Assembly (NCBI GenBank): GCA_019633425.1
Contig: WSUB01000002.1
Span: 620,001-684,000, forward strand
From: Tulasnella sp. 424
Lineage: Eukaryota; Basidiomycota; Agaricomycetes; Cantharellales; Tulasnellaceae
Length of the DNA stretch: 64,000 bases
Direction of reading: 5' to 3'
Shown here piece after piece: positions 11,301-23,075 of this stretch; the first letter of the stretch is position 1; the number at the start of each line of letters is the position of its first letter. The notes beneath the pieces are model-generated. The model had not been told where the DNA came from and made no database searches. It was given only the letters and a program-made list of their open reading frames with translations. The position numbers and the translations under genes are program-made.

Positions 11301-12291
11301 TGAGTGTAATGGAAAAGCGGGGGAGGAGGCGGAGGAAAAAAAAGAGTCCATCACTCACGAGATGTCTGGTAAGATCAGATCCAACGTATTGGATGGTACA
11401 TTTGCTTGGGTACACGTGTTGTAAGATTTTGGAGGGTGGACTGTGAAGAGATGTCGACCAGTCTAGAAGTATACACCGTTCAACCGAATAGAGGTTAGCC
11501 GCCCGTCTCCCACCATAGCAATGGCAATCCGATGGGTGAGTAAGAGGAGAGTGTATCGAAGGGTCAACTGATGGGGTCCAATGACGTCCACAAGCCGTGC
11601 TTCTCTTCGCGAGCTTCCTGATGCCCAATGCACCCCCTCCCCCCTACGACCTTTCAGGAGAATCGAAATCGCGATAAAGACTCGAGATAAAGAGATTGAA
11701 TTGAATTGGAAAAAGAAAACGAAAGGAGGGGTGAAGTGTGATCAAGTGCCTCAGGCCCCGAGCATCGGCAAAACGTGCCGTAAGGGAAGTTGGGTCCAGC
11801 CGTTTAGGGAAGGAGCAAGCGTAAAAACCAGAGACAAAAGAAAAAAAAAAGAGCCAAGAAAAGGAATTCAAAACTTTGATGCTCACCCCTCCTGTTGCGC
11901 CATTGCCATCGTACATGCTGACCAGGTACGGTCCGCCAACCGGCAAGTCAACTTGCCAATTATATTCATGTGTGTGCTCGTTGAATGGGACTGGAAATCG
12001 GTAAGGGGCGCGACCTGCTAGCCACCATTCCATCGTAAAAGGAGGGACTGGTTTGAGATAGCGGGCATCTTGAGAGTTTTCCCAAGTGATGGTGATGTGA
12101 CCGCATTGCGTGAGCGTGCTGTTGATTGGGTCCCAACCGTAGTCAAAGGTAGAAAACGACCATGGAGGTAAAGCGGATGGAGTTGCGGTCGTTGTTGATG
12201 TCGTCGTGATTGCCGTTTTCGTCGAATGAGAATATGCAGTGCTAAAGAGTGACAAGAGTGGCAGTAGCAATGACAACGATGGGCGCGTCAT
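8340..12291 (-). CDS. Single-pass surface protein with two extracellular domains and a long disordered tail
   Basis: Start at ATG 12291 with signal peptide MTRPSLSLLLPLLSLFSTAYS. Exon 1 holds a first extracellular module (TQCGHITITWENS ... PPFTMEWW ... LPVGGPYLVSMYDGNG). A second module is spread over small exons, including FVQCASLPISVRGGKPPYKF (11229-11148), IPPKSVFFSTGDF (about 11040-11000) and EYTLDVEAGTNIL (about 10805-10765). An exon at 10196-9967 adds a Ser/Thr-rich, Cys-containing stretch. The transmembrane helix WIIATAIVGGALLFVFIYMI lies near 9760-9700. About 450 cytosolic residues follow in one exon (9713-8340), rich in P, S, R and acidic runs. Agaricomycetes have many such proteins (signal, two Cys/Gly-rich beta-type modules, one helix, tail); the role is unknown. 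The middle exons are approximate. Confidence 0.65.
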
Positions 12292-13228
12292 CGCTTGCTG
12301 CTGTGCCCGAGGCGGGGATTGACGATTCGCAGAAGGTGTCCGGGATTTGGACAGCGTGTCAAAACCCAACATTTCGTTCTCTCGATGACAAAGCATTGAT
12401 GCGCATTGCCCAGTGCAGACACAACAAACAAACAAGGGGGAACAAACGGATTGGGATGGCCCAAACTTTTGACACAGCCACAGCGCTTCATCGTCCGCCG
12501 GTAATCCAAATGCGGGAGAATCGGATCTATCGTGCCGAACATGATTAAGGGTCAATCTGAGCATCGAAGATCTAGACATTAGGTAATCAATAGAGTTGAG
12601 TTTTTTACACACATGGCCCTTGCCTTTTCCCGATTTTCTGGATTCTCACAGCCCCTCAAAATGTCCCTAGTAAAAAAAAAAAAGAGGTGCACCATTTCAG
12701 GACTTGCCAAAGTCCGGCATGTGCACATACCCGACTTCCAGGGAAGGGTATTATTCGGGGAGGGGGCTCTGCAGCCACAACCAAATAATGAATCGATCCA
12801 AGGAAAGGGATGCAGCATGCGCTTAAGCCACCAAAAAGACACAGGAACCCCATCAAAATGTCCTTTGAATCCTATGAATCGTATAGATCTACTACTTACG
12901 GTAACTTGGAACTTGGCCACTCATTGTCCACGGGTCTAGTGTCCGTGTCTTGGTCAGAATAGACCCAGAAGTCGACTCGCTCTCCGGCTTCCGATCCCCC
13001 TTCTCAGCACATCGCAATCTCTCGGTATAAAGGAACCAACGCCACTCTCCCCCCGATCTCTTTTCTTTACCAGCACAACGAGTCCCCTTCCCTCCCTTCT
13101 CTCGTCTCTTCCCCTTCGCTACTCTTTACGACCTTCATCCCGTTTACGACCTTACGACCCCCCCTGCTGTATCCCTAGCTCTCTCTCAGTATCTCTCCCC
13201 CTTTGAACTTCAAAGTACATCAACAACA
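12292..13228. promoter_or_regulatory. Divergent promoter between surface-protein and P450 genes
   Basis: Shared upstream region of two genes reading away from each other. On the plus side a TATA-like tataaagg lies at 13026-13033, about 200 bp before the P450 ATG, followed by a long CT-rich leader (about 13040-13210) and the start context acaacaATG. No coding frame is convincing here. Confidence 0.6.
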
Positions 13229-15323
13229 ATGTCAACAACAACAGCTCTCCTCCAAGACCTTATGTCGGTCTGGACGGATCTCTCCACCCCAACCCGCATC
13301 GGCATCATGGGTCTGGGCGTGTTCTTCGGCGTGCAACTGTGGAACATGATCCCAGCAAAGGACGCTCAACCCGATGAACCCCCATACCTCCCATACAGTA
13401 TCCCATGTGAGTCTCATGATTCCGTACATACACGTACTCCCCCCCTCCCCCTTCTTTTCCACGCTCCCTCTGATGCAATTGATCCCCTATTCACCTTGTT
13501 CAACTTGTATTCTGACTATCTACTTCAATACGCAGGGGTCGGCCATACTCTGGCATTTGCTCGCGACAGCAGCCGTGTGTTCAACACTGCATTGTGAGTG
13601 CTTCTTCGTCTTCCATGTATCGAGATCCACGCGCATACACACGGAGGGCTGACCGTCTCCGCTCTCTCGGGTCCCGTCTCTATTAGGCAGCGCTTTGGCT
13701 TGCAACCATTCACTTTGAAGGTAAACTGAAATCTCCACCGATCTCATCCCAACCCCATCGCTAACCGTTTGTGCTATTTCTCCGCTGCGCCACAGATCGC
13801 CGGTCAAAAGCACTACGTCCTCACCCACCCCTCCGACGTCCAAGCCGTCTTCAAAGCCTCCCGCTCTCTCACATTCGATGGATCCACCGCTCAAGTTCTC
13901 AAGCTCATCTACGGCATGTCTGACGACCCAGATATCTCGGTCGAGGAGATGCTTCACGGCGGCAAACATCTTGCCGACGGAACGATCATGGAGGACCCTC
14001 ACACCTGGTTCCGCAGGGAGCTCAGTGGGAAGCCCTTGGAGATCATGACCGACAGGTCTGTCAGCGAGATCCACAGGAACTTGGATGCCGAATTCGATCG
14101 TCTTGTCGAGTCCACCAAGAACGCCGCCGACGGCCAAGAAGATGTCGGAGCTCTTCTCTGGGCTCGCAACTTGCTTAGCGACGCCGTCACCGCAGCCTGC
14201 TTTGGTCCCACTTTCCTTAAACGCTTCCCCCGCACCATCGACGCTCTCTGGGAGATGGACGATGGCACTTACAAGCTCATGTACGGCATTCCCGAGATGT
14301 TCGCCAAAGAGGTTTACTCCGCGCGTGAAGAACTCGTCGAGACTCTCAAGACCTACCTTGGAGACACCGAGGAGGGAGCCAACCTCCGCAAAGGAGCTCT
14401 CCCTATCGTCGTCGGTCGCGAAGACGTGATGAAGATGGCTGGTGTTAGCTTGGACGGCCGTGCACGAGGTGTCTTGACCATTTTGCAAGCGTGAGTCTCC
14501 CAACCCTGCACCGCAGCAGCAAAACGGTGACAGGCATCGCTGACACCCTCTTTCTTCCTGTCCCTTGCCCCTTTTCTAGTTTCCATACCAACAGCGCACC
14601 GACTTCTTTCTGGTTCATCCTCTACTGCGTCATCACTCCCGGTCTCCTCTCCCGCATCCTCGCTGAGATTTCCCCAGCCTACTCTGCACCTTCCGTTCCC
14701 GGCGAACAACCCACTCTCGACCTCACTTACCTCGTCAACCCCAAGACTTGCCCTCTCTTCCACTCCGTCTACACTGAGGTCCTCCGCCTCGTCTCATCCA
14801 CCGTCTCGGTCCGCGTCGTCGACGAAGACACTGCCAACATTGGCGGCTATACGCTCTACAAGGGAGCTAAAGTCTTCTGCCCTGGCCGACCTTTACAAAT
14901 GAGCGAAGAGTTCTGGGGATCTGAGGCTAGGGAGTTCAAGGCCGAGAGGTTCGTCGCTCGCCCTCAAGATGGCACCGGTTTGAAGATGAGGCCATTCGGC
15001 GGAGGACCCACTCTTTGCCCTGGACGGTACGTCTCGCATTGACTTTCTACTTTGCGAACTTTTCCAAACGTGAAACTCATGCAACTCTTTTTCTTTGTTT
15101 TTGCAGGCACTTTGCAGCAATAGAAGTCAAGAGCTTCGTCGCAGGCGCTCTCATGCGCTTCAACTTTGAATTCCCTGAAGGCATGCCAGAGATGGACGTC
15201 AAGACTCCTTGCCTGGGCGTTATGCGCTCTGTCGGTGTCTGCATGACCAAGATCTCACCACGACCTGAATGGATCAAGCTCTGCGCTTCCCTCAGCAGCA
15301 CCGAAGAGAAGATCGAGTGCTGA
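13229..15323 (+). CDS. Cytochrome P450, CYP7/CYP8-like I-helix
   Basis: Heme monooxygenase or isomerase of the endoplasmic reticulum; substrate unknown. Six exons (13229-13406, 13536-13593, 13687-13720, 13796-14490, 14580-15026, 15107-15323) total 1629 nt, 542 residues, with phases that all agree. An N-terminal anchor lies around IGIMGLGVFFGVQLW, then a Pro-rich hinge and IPWVGHTLAFA. The K-helix ExxR is EVLR. The heme loop is FGGGPTLCPGRHFA, split by the last intron just before HFA. The I-helix reads FHTNSAPTSFW instead of the usual (A/G)Gx(D/E)T, so the acid-threonine pair is missing, as in CYP7 and CYP8 enzymes. It ends ...EEKIEC. Confidence 0.9.
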
Positions 15324-17916
15324 AACTCGAATTCCGGCTCGGCTTCCGCTCACCATCACCCCCCTCCCCCCATCCCACCCCTACACACACCCACTAAAGT
15401 TTGGAGTCTTTCGTTGTTGTTGTATATATTATTACCATAAGAGGACGATAATGGGAGACAGAGGATCAAGTTCAGGGAAAGGGGCACGTGTTCATAATGA
15501 ACGAAGGTTGGGATGGGACGGAAGGCCTTCGATTTTTCTAGTTCGCTTCCTTCTCCCGCTTGTTCGGAGGCGGACGGGGTACGCGTGCGACTGTGCGGAG
15601 GTGTGGGTCACTTGCAGCGGTGTTTCGTGATGGGGTGATTTCTTGGAAGAAATGTGTTTGTATGATTTTTCTTGTTGATACGATGCCCACGGACTTTGTC
15701 GATCGAAGCGGCTCGTGGTCTGGTCCTGCTTATCTCGGACTTACCAGAGATTTTTTCTTTCTTTCCTGTTGTTTCCTTTTCTTTTTTTACTTGCATACTC
15801 CCAAAACATGTGAATAAACAATACAATATATGACTAAATCCCCTTCAAACTTCATTCGAGTGGCGGTGGCGATGGATTCGCAAGCCGGCATCGTGTAATC
15901 GTTTACGAGACTCCGGAAGCCTTGAACAAGGCGAGCATGTGGAGGACCATTCTCTAGCGCTATCTGGGTACGTGGAGTATATTTCATGTACGTGTACTAA
16001 ACAAGACACCGAAAAGCCTTTACGAGATATACACTCTGCGCCTCTCAAATCTTCTGGCGATGTGCGGAGTGCTCGGCATCGAAGCTATTGCGATATCGAT
16101 AGACTGTGCAATACGAAAGCCTCATCCCCGGCACCGTACTTGAACCTTCCCAAGGTCCCGAAAAAGTCCGCTGAGAACCCAGAATCCCACTTATCTTGAC
16201 CCAGATCTTCCTTTTTGCTCGCGCGTTTCGGTCGAAGCTTCGGCGAACAGCGTTGCGTACTCTGCCATGCCGCTGCGATCCCAGCTTCACGCCACTGGCC
16301 GAAGCTCAACCAAGGATTTTCCGGCTCCCTCTTCCCGAGGTTAAGCATACTTCTTCCTCATGCTTCTCCTTCTTCTTCTAAGTCTCGCCTCTTTGTGGAT
16401 GTTCGGTAATCTCCGCCATGTGTATCGATGTCAGCGTCCGATGGTCCTTTGTCCTCTCCTTCGTGAGTGTGGAGGTTTCAAAGGCATTCCAAGTTTCGCC
16501 GAAACCGGCGGTGTCGGGGGTGGGAGAAGACATTCGTTGAGATGGCTAATATTCGATTCAACCAGGGAGGAAAAGTTGAAAGATGCTCGGTTGAATCTGG
16601 TCTGACCTTGGATTTGTCTAATTTGGCTGGATTTGGTATGTATGCCACTTGCATGACATGGCTCTCTCCGTGTCGTGTCTTTCAGGCAGGGTGGACATCC
16701 GAATTCATGCCAGACCTTTTGAATTCAGAGCGGGCTTTCTGAGCATGGGATCCTGGAGAGGATCGATGTGCACCCCAACTTGGAGTTGGCCTCAACGGGT
16801 CAATAGACCAGACTTCTGGCCCTTCAAATTGCTTTGGGTAAGCAAGTGTGATGGTTGCATGACCAAACGTTAACATCTTTTGCCGCCGCCGCTGGAGTTA
16901 TCACCGACGGGCAACGGCAAAAAGCTCAACAACGCTGTCTGCGAAGGCCAGACCCGCAACATCAAGGAAAATTTGTCAGAAACTCTTCACAGGAAGCGTA
17001 CCCGGATGCGGTTGACTGGTCTGCTCCAATTGGCAAGGGTTCAAATTACTTTTGCTTTGCTCGATGCCCTTGATTTATAGCTCAAACGCAATTTAGTCCC
17101 GATCGGGGACTGCCCGATTGCGTGCCGGCTCAGCGTTTTCTTCCGCGTACTAAGCCTCTCTTCACAGAACTCAACGGACATGAGTGCCACGCCGCACCCT
17201 TCCGGACATGAAGACGGCCCAGCGGTGAGGATCGTCAAAAATAGGTCCTTTGAGTTTTCTGTGGGGCCACCCATAGGTGCAAAGTCAGTGCTGCTTGCGC
17301 ATTCTTTGATCGCACCCAATGCCGCTACCCAACGCTTTCAACTCTGTCTCTGTCTGAGAAGAAAGGCTGAAAAAAAATACTTCGTCGTGGCGGAAGAGCG
17401 ACGGGTAGAAGCAGTCAAAGACGGGATGCCTTCCCCTGGCGGCCGACCTCGGAAGGTCATGAGAGGGCCACATAGAACACGTCCCCGACGTTTCCACCAC
17501 CGCACCCAAGCTGGCATTGAACCAGCTTGATCCTTCGCAGGCAGTGAAGCAAATATCTGAGATGACGTCACCGGTGAAGAAAGATCTTCAACCCGCTCTC
17601 TATCATGCAGAAATGGTTGGTAGAGTCAGAGGGGTTTCGCTCAGTTTTCTTTCGGAAGGTGTCTCTGACTGTGGTTTTTTTTCCTGTGTTCAGAGGACCA
17701 GAGACCCGAGTGGCTCCGACCGAAGGCGAGGCAGTCCCGGAGCTTGCTATACCCAGACCGGGCACGTGAGGTGAACGGAGCTAGCGGTCACGTAATATCC
17801 GCGTCCGGAGCTCGTACAAAATCTCGACGCGCGACGTTTCCGTGTTTGCTGAACAGCGCCTGCCCAAGTCGCCATCGATACACCTTCGCAGATAGTCAAT
17901 CGCTTTTTCATCAATC
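15324..17916. other. 2.6-kb stretch without a recognisable gene
   Basis: The first 500 bp are the probable P450 3' UTR; an aataaa lies at about 15814. From 15840 to 17900 both strands carry only short frames with no domain, signal peptide or consistent splice pattern that I can support. The last 150 bp are the promoter of the PrpD gene. A decayed gene or a non-coding transcript cannot be excluded. Confidence 0.5.
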
Positions 17917-20206
17917 ATGTTATCCTCTCGCTCCTCTTCTTATATCAGACTTGCTTCAAGCTCCAGCCGTCGTTTACAATCGACTGCTCCCCGCGCGCTC
18001 TCAACAGCCTCAAGGTCCGTTCCCGCGCGACTTGCACCAGCATCTGCACCTCTCGCGACTCATCGACCTCAGCGAACTTTGGGCAAAATGACTATGGCTA
18101 CCGCGAGTCAAGGATATGGAGAGTCTACTCTCCGACCCGAACCCGACCAAGTGTTGAAAGGTGGGTGTTTTGTTCGATTTCAATGCTACCCGGCGCAATT
18201 CGAGCTCATGCCTGATATCATTTTAATGACGCGCAGATATCGCGGACTACGTCCACGACACACCAATCACCTCTGAACTTGCCTTTGAGACTGCCCGACT
18301 GTGTCTTATCGACACCATTGGATGCGGTCTTGAGGGTCTGCGCTTCGAGGCTTGCTCACGGCTCATGGGCCCTGTCGTGCCTGGCACGGTCGTTCCCAAT
18401 GGTGAGCCGGACCTCGATGCAACACTCGAGTTTTGGTGCTGAATGAACTCTTTACTGTAGGCACGAAGGTCCCCGGAACTAACTACCAGCTCGACCCCAT
18501 TCGCGGTGCTTTCAACATCGGCACTATGATTCGATGGCTCGGTGCGTTGCCCCACCGGTCCCCACTTGCACACTGAAGCGTCTAATACTGGGCTTCTATT
18601 CAGACTTCAACGACTGCTGGCTCGCTGCCGAATGGGGTCACCCTTCGGACAACCTTGGTGCTATCCTTGCAGTCGCCGACTACCTTACCCGACAGGGCAA
18701 GACGTTCACCGTCCGCGACGTGCTCGAGGCGATGATCAAAGCCCATGAAATTCAAGGCGGCTTGGCCCTCCTCAACTCCTTCAACCGCGTTGGTCTGGAC
18801 CACGTTGTTCTTGTCAAGGTCGCCAGTACCGCTGTCGTCAGCAAGATGCTGTTCGTCCCGTCTAATATCCTCAAAGTCTCGTACCCGTGCTCACTATTTT
18901 TCTTATACTTAGCGGCTTGACCAAGGAGCAAACCATCGACGCCGTCTCCCAAGCTTGGGTAGATGGCCAGTCGCTTCGAACTTACCGACATGCCCCGAAC
19001 ACGGGATCCCGAAAGTCATGGGCCGCAGGAGACGCGTGCTCCCGAGCCGTCAACTTGGCTCTCCTCGTCCAGAAGGGTGAAATCGGTCTTCCGTCCGTGC
19101 TCACGGCCAAAACATGGGGCTTCTACGATGTGTTGTTTAAGGTAAGACGCCCTTGCCTCTTATGGAGATCGGCGCTCAAAAAGCTAATCTGCCCATGGAT
19201 CTGTAGGGCAAGCCCTTCGAATTCCAGCGCCCTTACGGCTCTTACGTTATGGAGAACGTTTTGTTCAAGATTTCGTTCCCGGCGGAATTCCACGCTCAGA
19301 CAGCGGTCGAGGCTGCCGTCACGGTGCACAAGAAGCTTGCCGAACTGGGCAAGACCTCTGATGACATCAAGAGCGTAAGGATCCGGACGCAAGAGGCTGC
19401 GATCAGGTACGAGTTCGCATTACTGGGGTTCTTTCATCTCCTGGTTAATATGAATCGGTTTCTTGCAGGATTATCGACAAGCAAGGACCTTTGCACAACT
19501 TTGCCGATCGCGAGTTAGTCGATATTTCTTACTGGTGACACATCTCCTAGTGGTATTGACTAAATGATCCCATAGCCACGCAATCAACTACATGGTTGCT
19601 TTCCCGCTCATCCATGGTCGTCTAACTACCGAAGACTAGTGAGGCCTTGGTTCTTCTTCCCATGTGTGAAGTTGACTGATCTAAACGCATTGTCCTCAGC
19701 GCCGACGCGGCCGCTGCTGACCCACGCATCGACGCTCTTCGTGCCAAGATCTTCTGCGTTGAGGAGCAGCAGTTCAGCACGGACTACCACGACCCTGAGA
19801 AGCGCTCCATCGGCAACGCTCTCCTCGTCGAGTTGAACGACGGAACCGTTTTGGACGAAGTTGTCGTTGAATATCCTATTGGACACAAGCGACGCGTACG
19901 TAACGTCGCAATACTCTCTTACCCAGTGGGATTCGGCTGCTAACGCATCGTTGCCTCTTTTTTTGAATAGCGCCAGGAAGGTATCCCCGTCCTGATGAGC
20001 AAGTTCGAGAGGCATATCAAGCCTCACTTCGACGCAGCTCACCAAAAGAAGTGCGTGTTTCTATACCATGTTCCGACTCTGTGGGAATGCGTACTAACAG
20101 GATCCCATCGTTTGCGCTTTGCAGGATCTTGGATACGGTAAACGACGCGAAGTCGTTCTCAGCCTTGCCAATCGATAAGTTCACCGAGTTGTTCGTCAAG
20201 CCATGA
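17917..20206 (+). CDS. prpD: 2-Methylcitrate dehydratase (MmgE/PrpD family)
   Basis: Dehydrates 2-methylcitrate in the methylcitrate cycle, which clears propionyl-CoA in fungal mitochondria. The N-terminus ([19 protein letters not shown]..., rich in R and S, no acid) is a mitochondrial presequence. Family landmarks follow: [58 protein letters not shown], and [20 protein letters not shown] with the conserved histidine. Near the end are [13 protein letters not shown] and LELNDG-like LVELNDGT. About nine short introns split it. The stop is TGA at 20204. The start is the first ATG that keeps the presequence in frame; an internal Met (MTMATAS) could give a cytosolic form. Confidence 0.9.
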
Positions 20207-20627
20207 GCGTAGCCTATCTTTCTACGTAGCGTATATCGTGTCTTCGGGGGTTCTTATGGAAATTTGGGTCATGATTTTAACGTCAGAGCCTGCGCGTACT
20301 AGGATTGAACGGTGACCAACGTTGGACATGATGGGATTTTAGTTGATGACGACGACGACTTCACCCTTTGAGGCGACCCTCGGGTCATACATATCCACTA
20401 CATCTACATACACACGCTACTAGCTTTTAGGCCAACTTGTGTACCTCGGTCAAGGCTTGGGATCCCGAAAGTCGAACAACAAACATGACACCGGTGACCA
20501 AACTCAACCGCCACCACACCGTCAACTCGCCCGACGACACGCTGAACGGTCCGAAAGAAAGCAGACAAACGAGAACTTCTCCTTGTTTGCCCGAACAAAG
20601 TTTATTACACGTTTTGGAGAAGTATTC
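20207..20627. other. Intergenic, PrpD to TFB1
   Basis: PrpD 3' UTR and TFB1 promoter. No TATA box or coding frame stands out. Confidence 0.5.
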
Positions 20628-22981
20628 ATGAGCGCGGCCAGCAAGAATGTCGTAATTTGTCAAGGTCCTGGATCCCTCAAGAACGATGCTGGAACGCAGA
20701 CAGGGACCGTCACACTTACACCCAAAAAGCTCATATTTGCACCTTCGAAGCAAGGAGAGCCTCATATAACTGTCTCATCCTCCCGAATCTGCGGTGAGTT
20801 TATTACGAGTGGCCCTCCACTAGGCCAACCTTCGGGTTATTCAACCGCAATGCCCTGCCACCACTAGGACTGTTTGCCAGTAAGGCAGGCCAATCTGGTC
20901 CAGGCAAACTCCGCGTACACCACCAGAAAGAGGGTCAACCTGAAGAAAAGTTCCTTTTGTCGTTCAACAATGCGCAGGACCTGGAGAACTTCAAAACCCG
21001 GTTATCCGAAATCGCTGCTCAGAACAAGGAGAAAAAGGTCGCACAATCAGCGGCTCCTGCACCTGCGGCGTCAAGTTCTGAACCCCAAGGGCCGGGGTCG
21101 TCCTTCCTCCGGATTGCCAATGCGCAAAAACCGCCTCCCACGAAGAACGAGCTGAGAAAGTCAATTCTCATGCGTGACGCTGAACTCGCCAGACTACATG
21201 CAGACCTGGTTATGAATGGACATATCACGGAAGCGGAGTTTTGGGAAGGGAGGGAGGTCAGTTCAGTTTCAAGCACGTGAAGTGCAGCAGCATGTTTTCC
21301 GGTCTGAATCCTCGCATTCGACTGCAGCATTTAGTATTAGCGGAAGCTGCCGCGGAGAGCCAGAGGAGAGGGAAACCTTCTGTGATTGTTGATCCACGAC
21401 CCGTCAGAGATGAATCAGGGAATGCTGTGATGAAGTTAACTCCGGCAATGATTGAAGAGCTGTTCGACGAATTCCCCGTACTTCGGCGGGCTTACGACGA
21501 AAACGTTCCAAAACCTGTAAGTTTGTCTCCCGGAACTCTGTCTGGTACTGCCTCATTTGGATACCATACTTTGATATAGCTCTCCGATGCCGAGTTCTGG
21601 AAGCGGTACTTGCAATCAAAGCTGGCCAGTCGCAACAGAGCCTCAGCCCGAGGGGCTGCTTCTGAGCACACCGTTAAGGATGATCCAATTTTTGACAAAT
21701 ACCTTGAGAAAGAAGACGATGGTACGGCCTGACTCTCTTGCTTGTCCAACACGTGGTTGATCCGAAGTCACAATATGTAGATCTCGAGCCGCGACGGCAG
21801 CTTGACATTCACGTCCCAAAGACTGTGGATCTGTACGCAACAGCAGAAGACCACCCCGAGGTATTGAAGCCCACTGCATTATAACTTGTCGGTCGAGCCC
21901 ACACCATTTCATTTCTAGACGGGGAACATCCAAGACGTGACGATGCAAGCGGGCAAGCAACGACAGGCTTTGCCCCTCATTCGCCGCTTCAATGAACACT
22001 CTGAGCGAGTACTCAACGCAGTACTTGGAGGTCAAGAGCCCCCTGCCAAACGAAGGCGAATCGACCCTGAAGCCGCTGGAGAGGTATCAGTCAGAATGGG
22101 AGCGCGACATTCCAAGATTCTGAAATCTGTTACAGGATTCCTACACCGACGAAATAATCATCGACGATTTACGAGCGCAACAAGTATCAGATGGGATCCC
22201 GCTTCAGGTCAACGATCAGCTAAGCTTTCTCGATATCCGAGGCTCTGACGACGCCATGGTCACAGACGGGCCGGAGGAGGTAGGTTGCTTGGCCGTACAA
22301 AGCCACTTGAATCAACCTGTTTTTCTCTCATATTAGGTGAATTCTAAAGCTTTTCTACCAGCTATGGTTCAAAGTCTCGACTCATGGACCAGTAACATGG
22401 CAAGCGTGAGTTTAACCCGGTTCGGCTGTCGTTTACGGAGGTCTCATGTTTTGCCTCTAGATTTCTATGGAGCGGAAGTCAGTGGAAGAAGCGGTGTTAA
22501 AAATGACGAGCAATGTGAAGTCACGTCTTGACGTTCGCATTCGACGAGGTACGCAAATTTCCAGATCCCCTAATTGCGTAGTCCAATTACCTTTCATTCC
22601 ACGCAGATGAGTTTCCGCACGAGCTCCTTGCCGAAATGACATCTCTGCAGACTGCGACTAGCGAATTCCTGCGTCAGTTTTGGTCTGCCATCGAGCCACC
22701 ACCCCCTGAACAGGGTATCCTTTCCGCCTCCTCTCCAGAACAACGAGAAGCGCGAGCCCAAAAGATGGTCGGCTATCTTGGGAAGACACAAGAAAAAGTC
22801 AACGTCATTGTACAGAAGGCAAGAGGCGCTGGCGTTGATGGCAATAAAATTGTCCAGGTTCGTGCTACTTTTCTTGGCTTCAGAGTGTTGCTTGATTCAA
22901 GAATGTCTCGTCAAGGCTTTCCATCATACCCTGAGCTCTGTCAACACAGCTTTGCAGACATACAAAAATCGACGTTTGTAA
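20628..22981 (+). CDS. TFB1: TFIIH core subunit Tfb1/p62
   Basis: Nuclear subunit of transcription factor TFIIH, needed for RNA polymerase II initiation and nucleotide excision repair. Start at ATG 20628 (MSAASKNVVICQGPGSLKN). Exons 1-2 give the N-terminal PH domain (GTVTLTPKKLIFAPSK ... EKFLLSFNNAQDLENFKTRL). Two BSD domains follow: one ends ITEAEFWEGRE, the second has LSDAEFWKRYLQSKL, the hallmark Phe-Trp of BSD folds. A basic nuclear motif AKRRRID comes next, then a helical C-terminus ending HHTLSSVNTALQTYKNRRL. At least eight introns. It converges on COY1, only 94 bp between stops. TFB4, another TFIIH subunit, lies 3 kb further on. Confidence 0.92.
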
Positions 22982-23075
22982 CAAGGTTTTTCGTTCGTGT
23001 TGGGAGAGCAGTCTAGAGATAGCATAATAAGATACAAGCATATAATTAATCGTCCGTGCTGTCTCGCTCTGGCGG

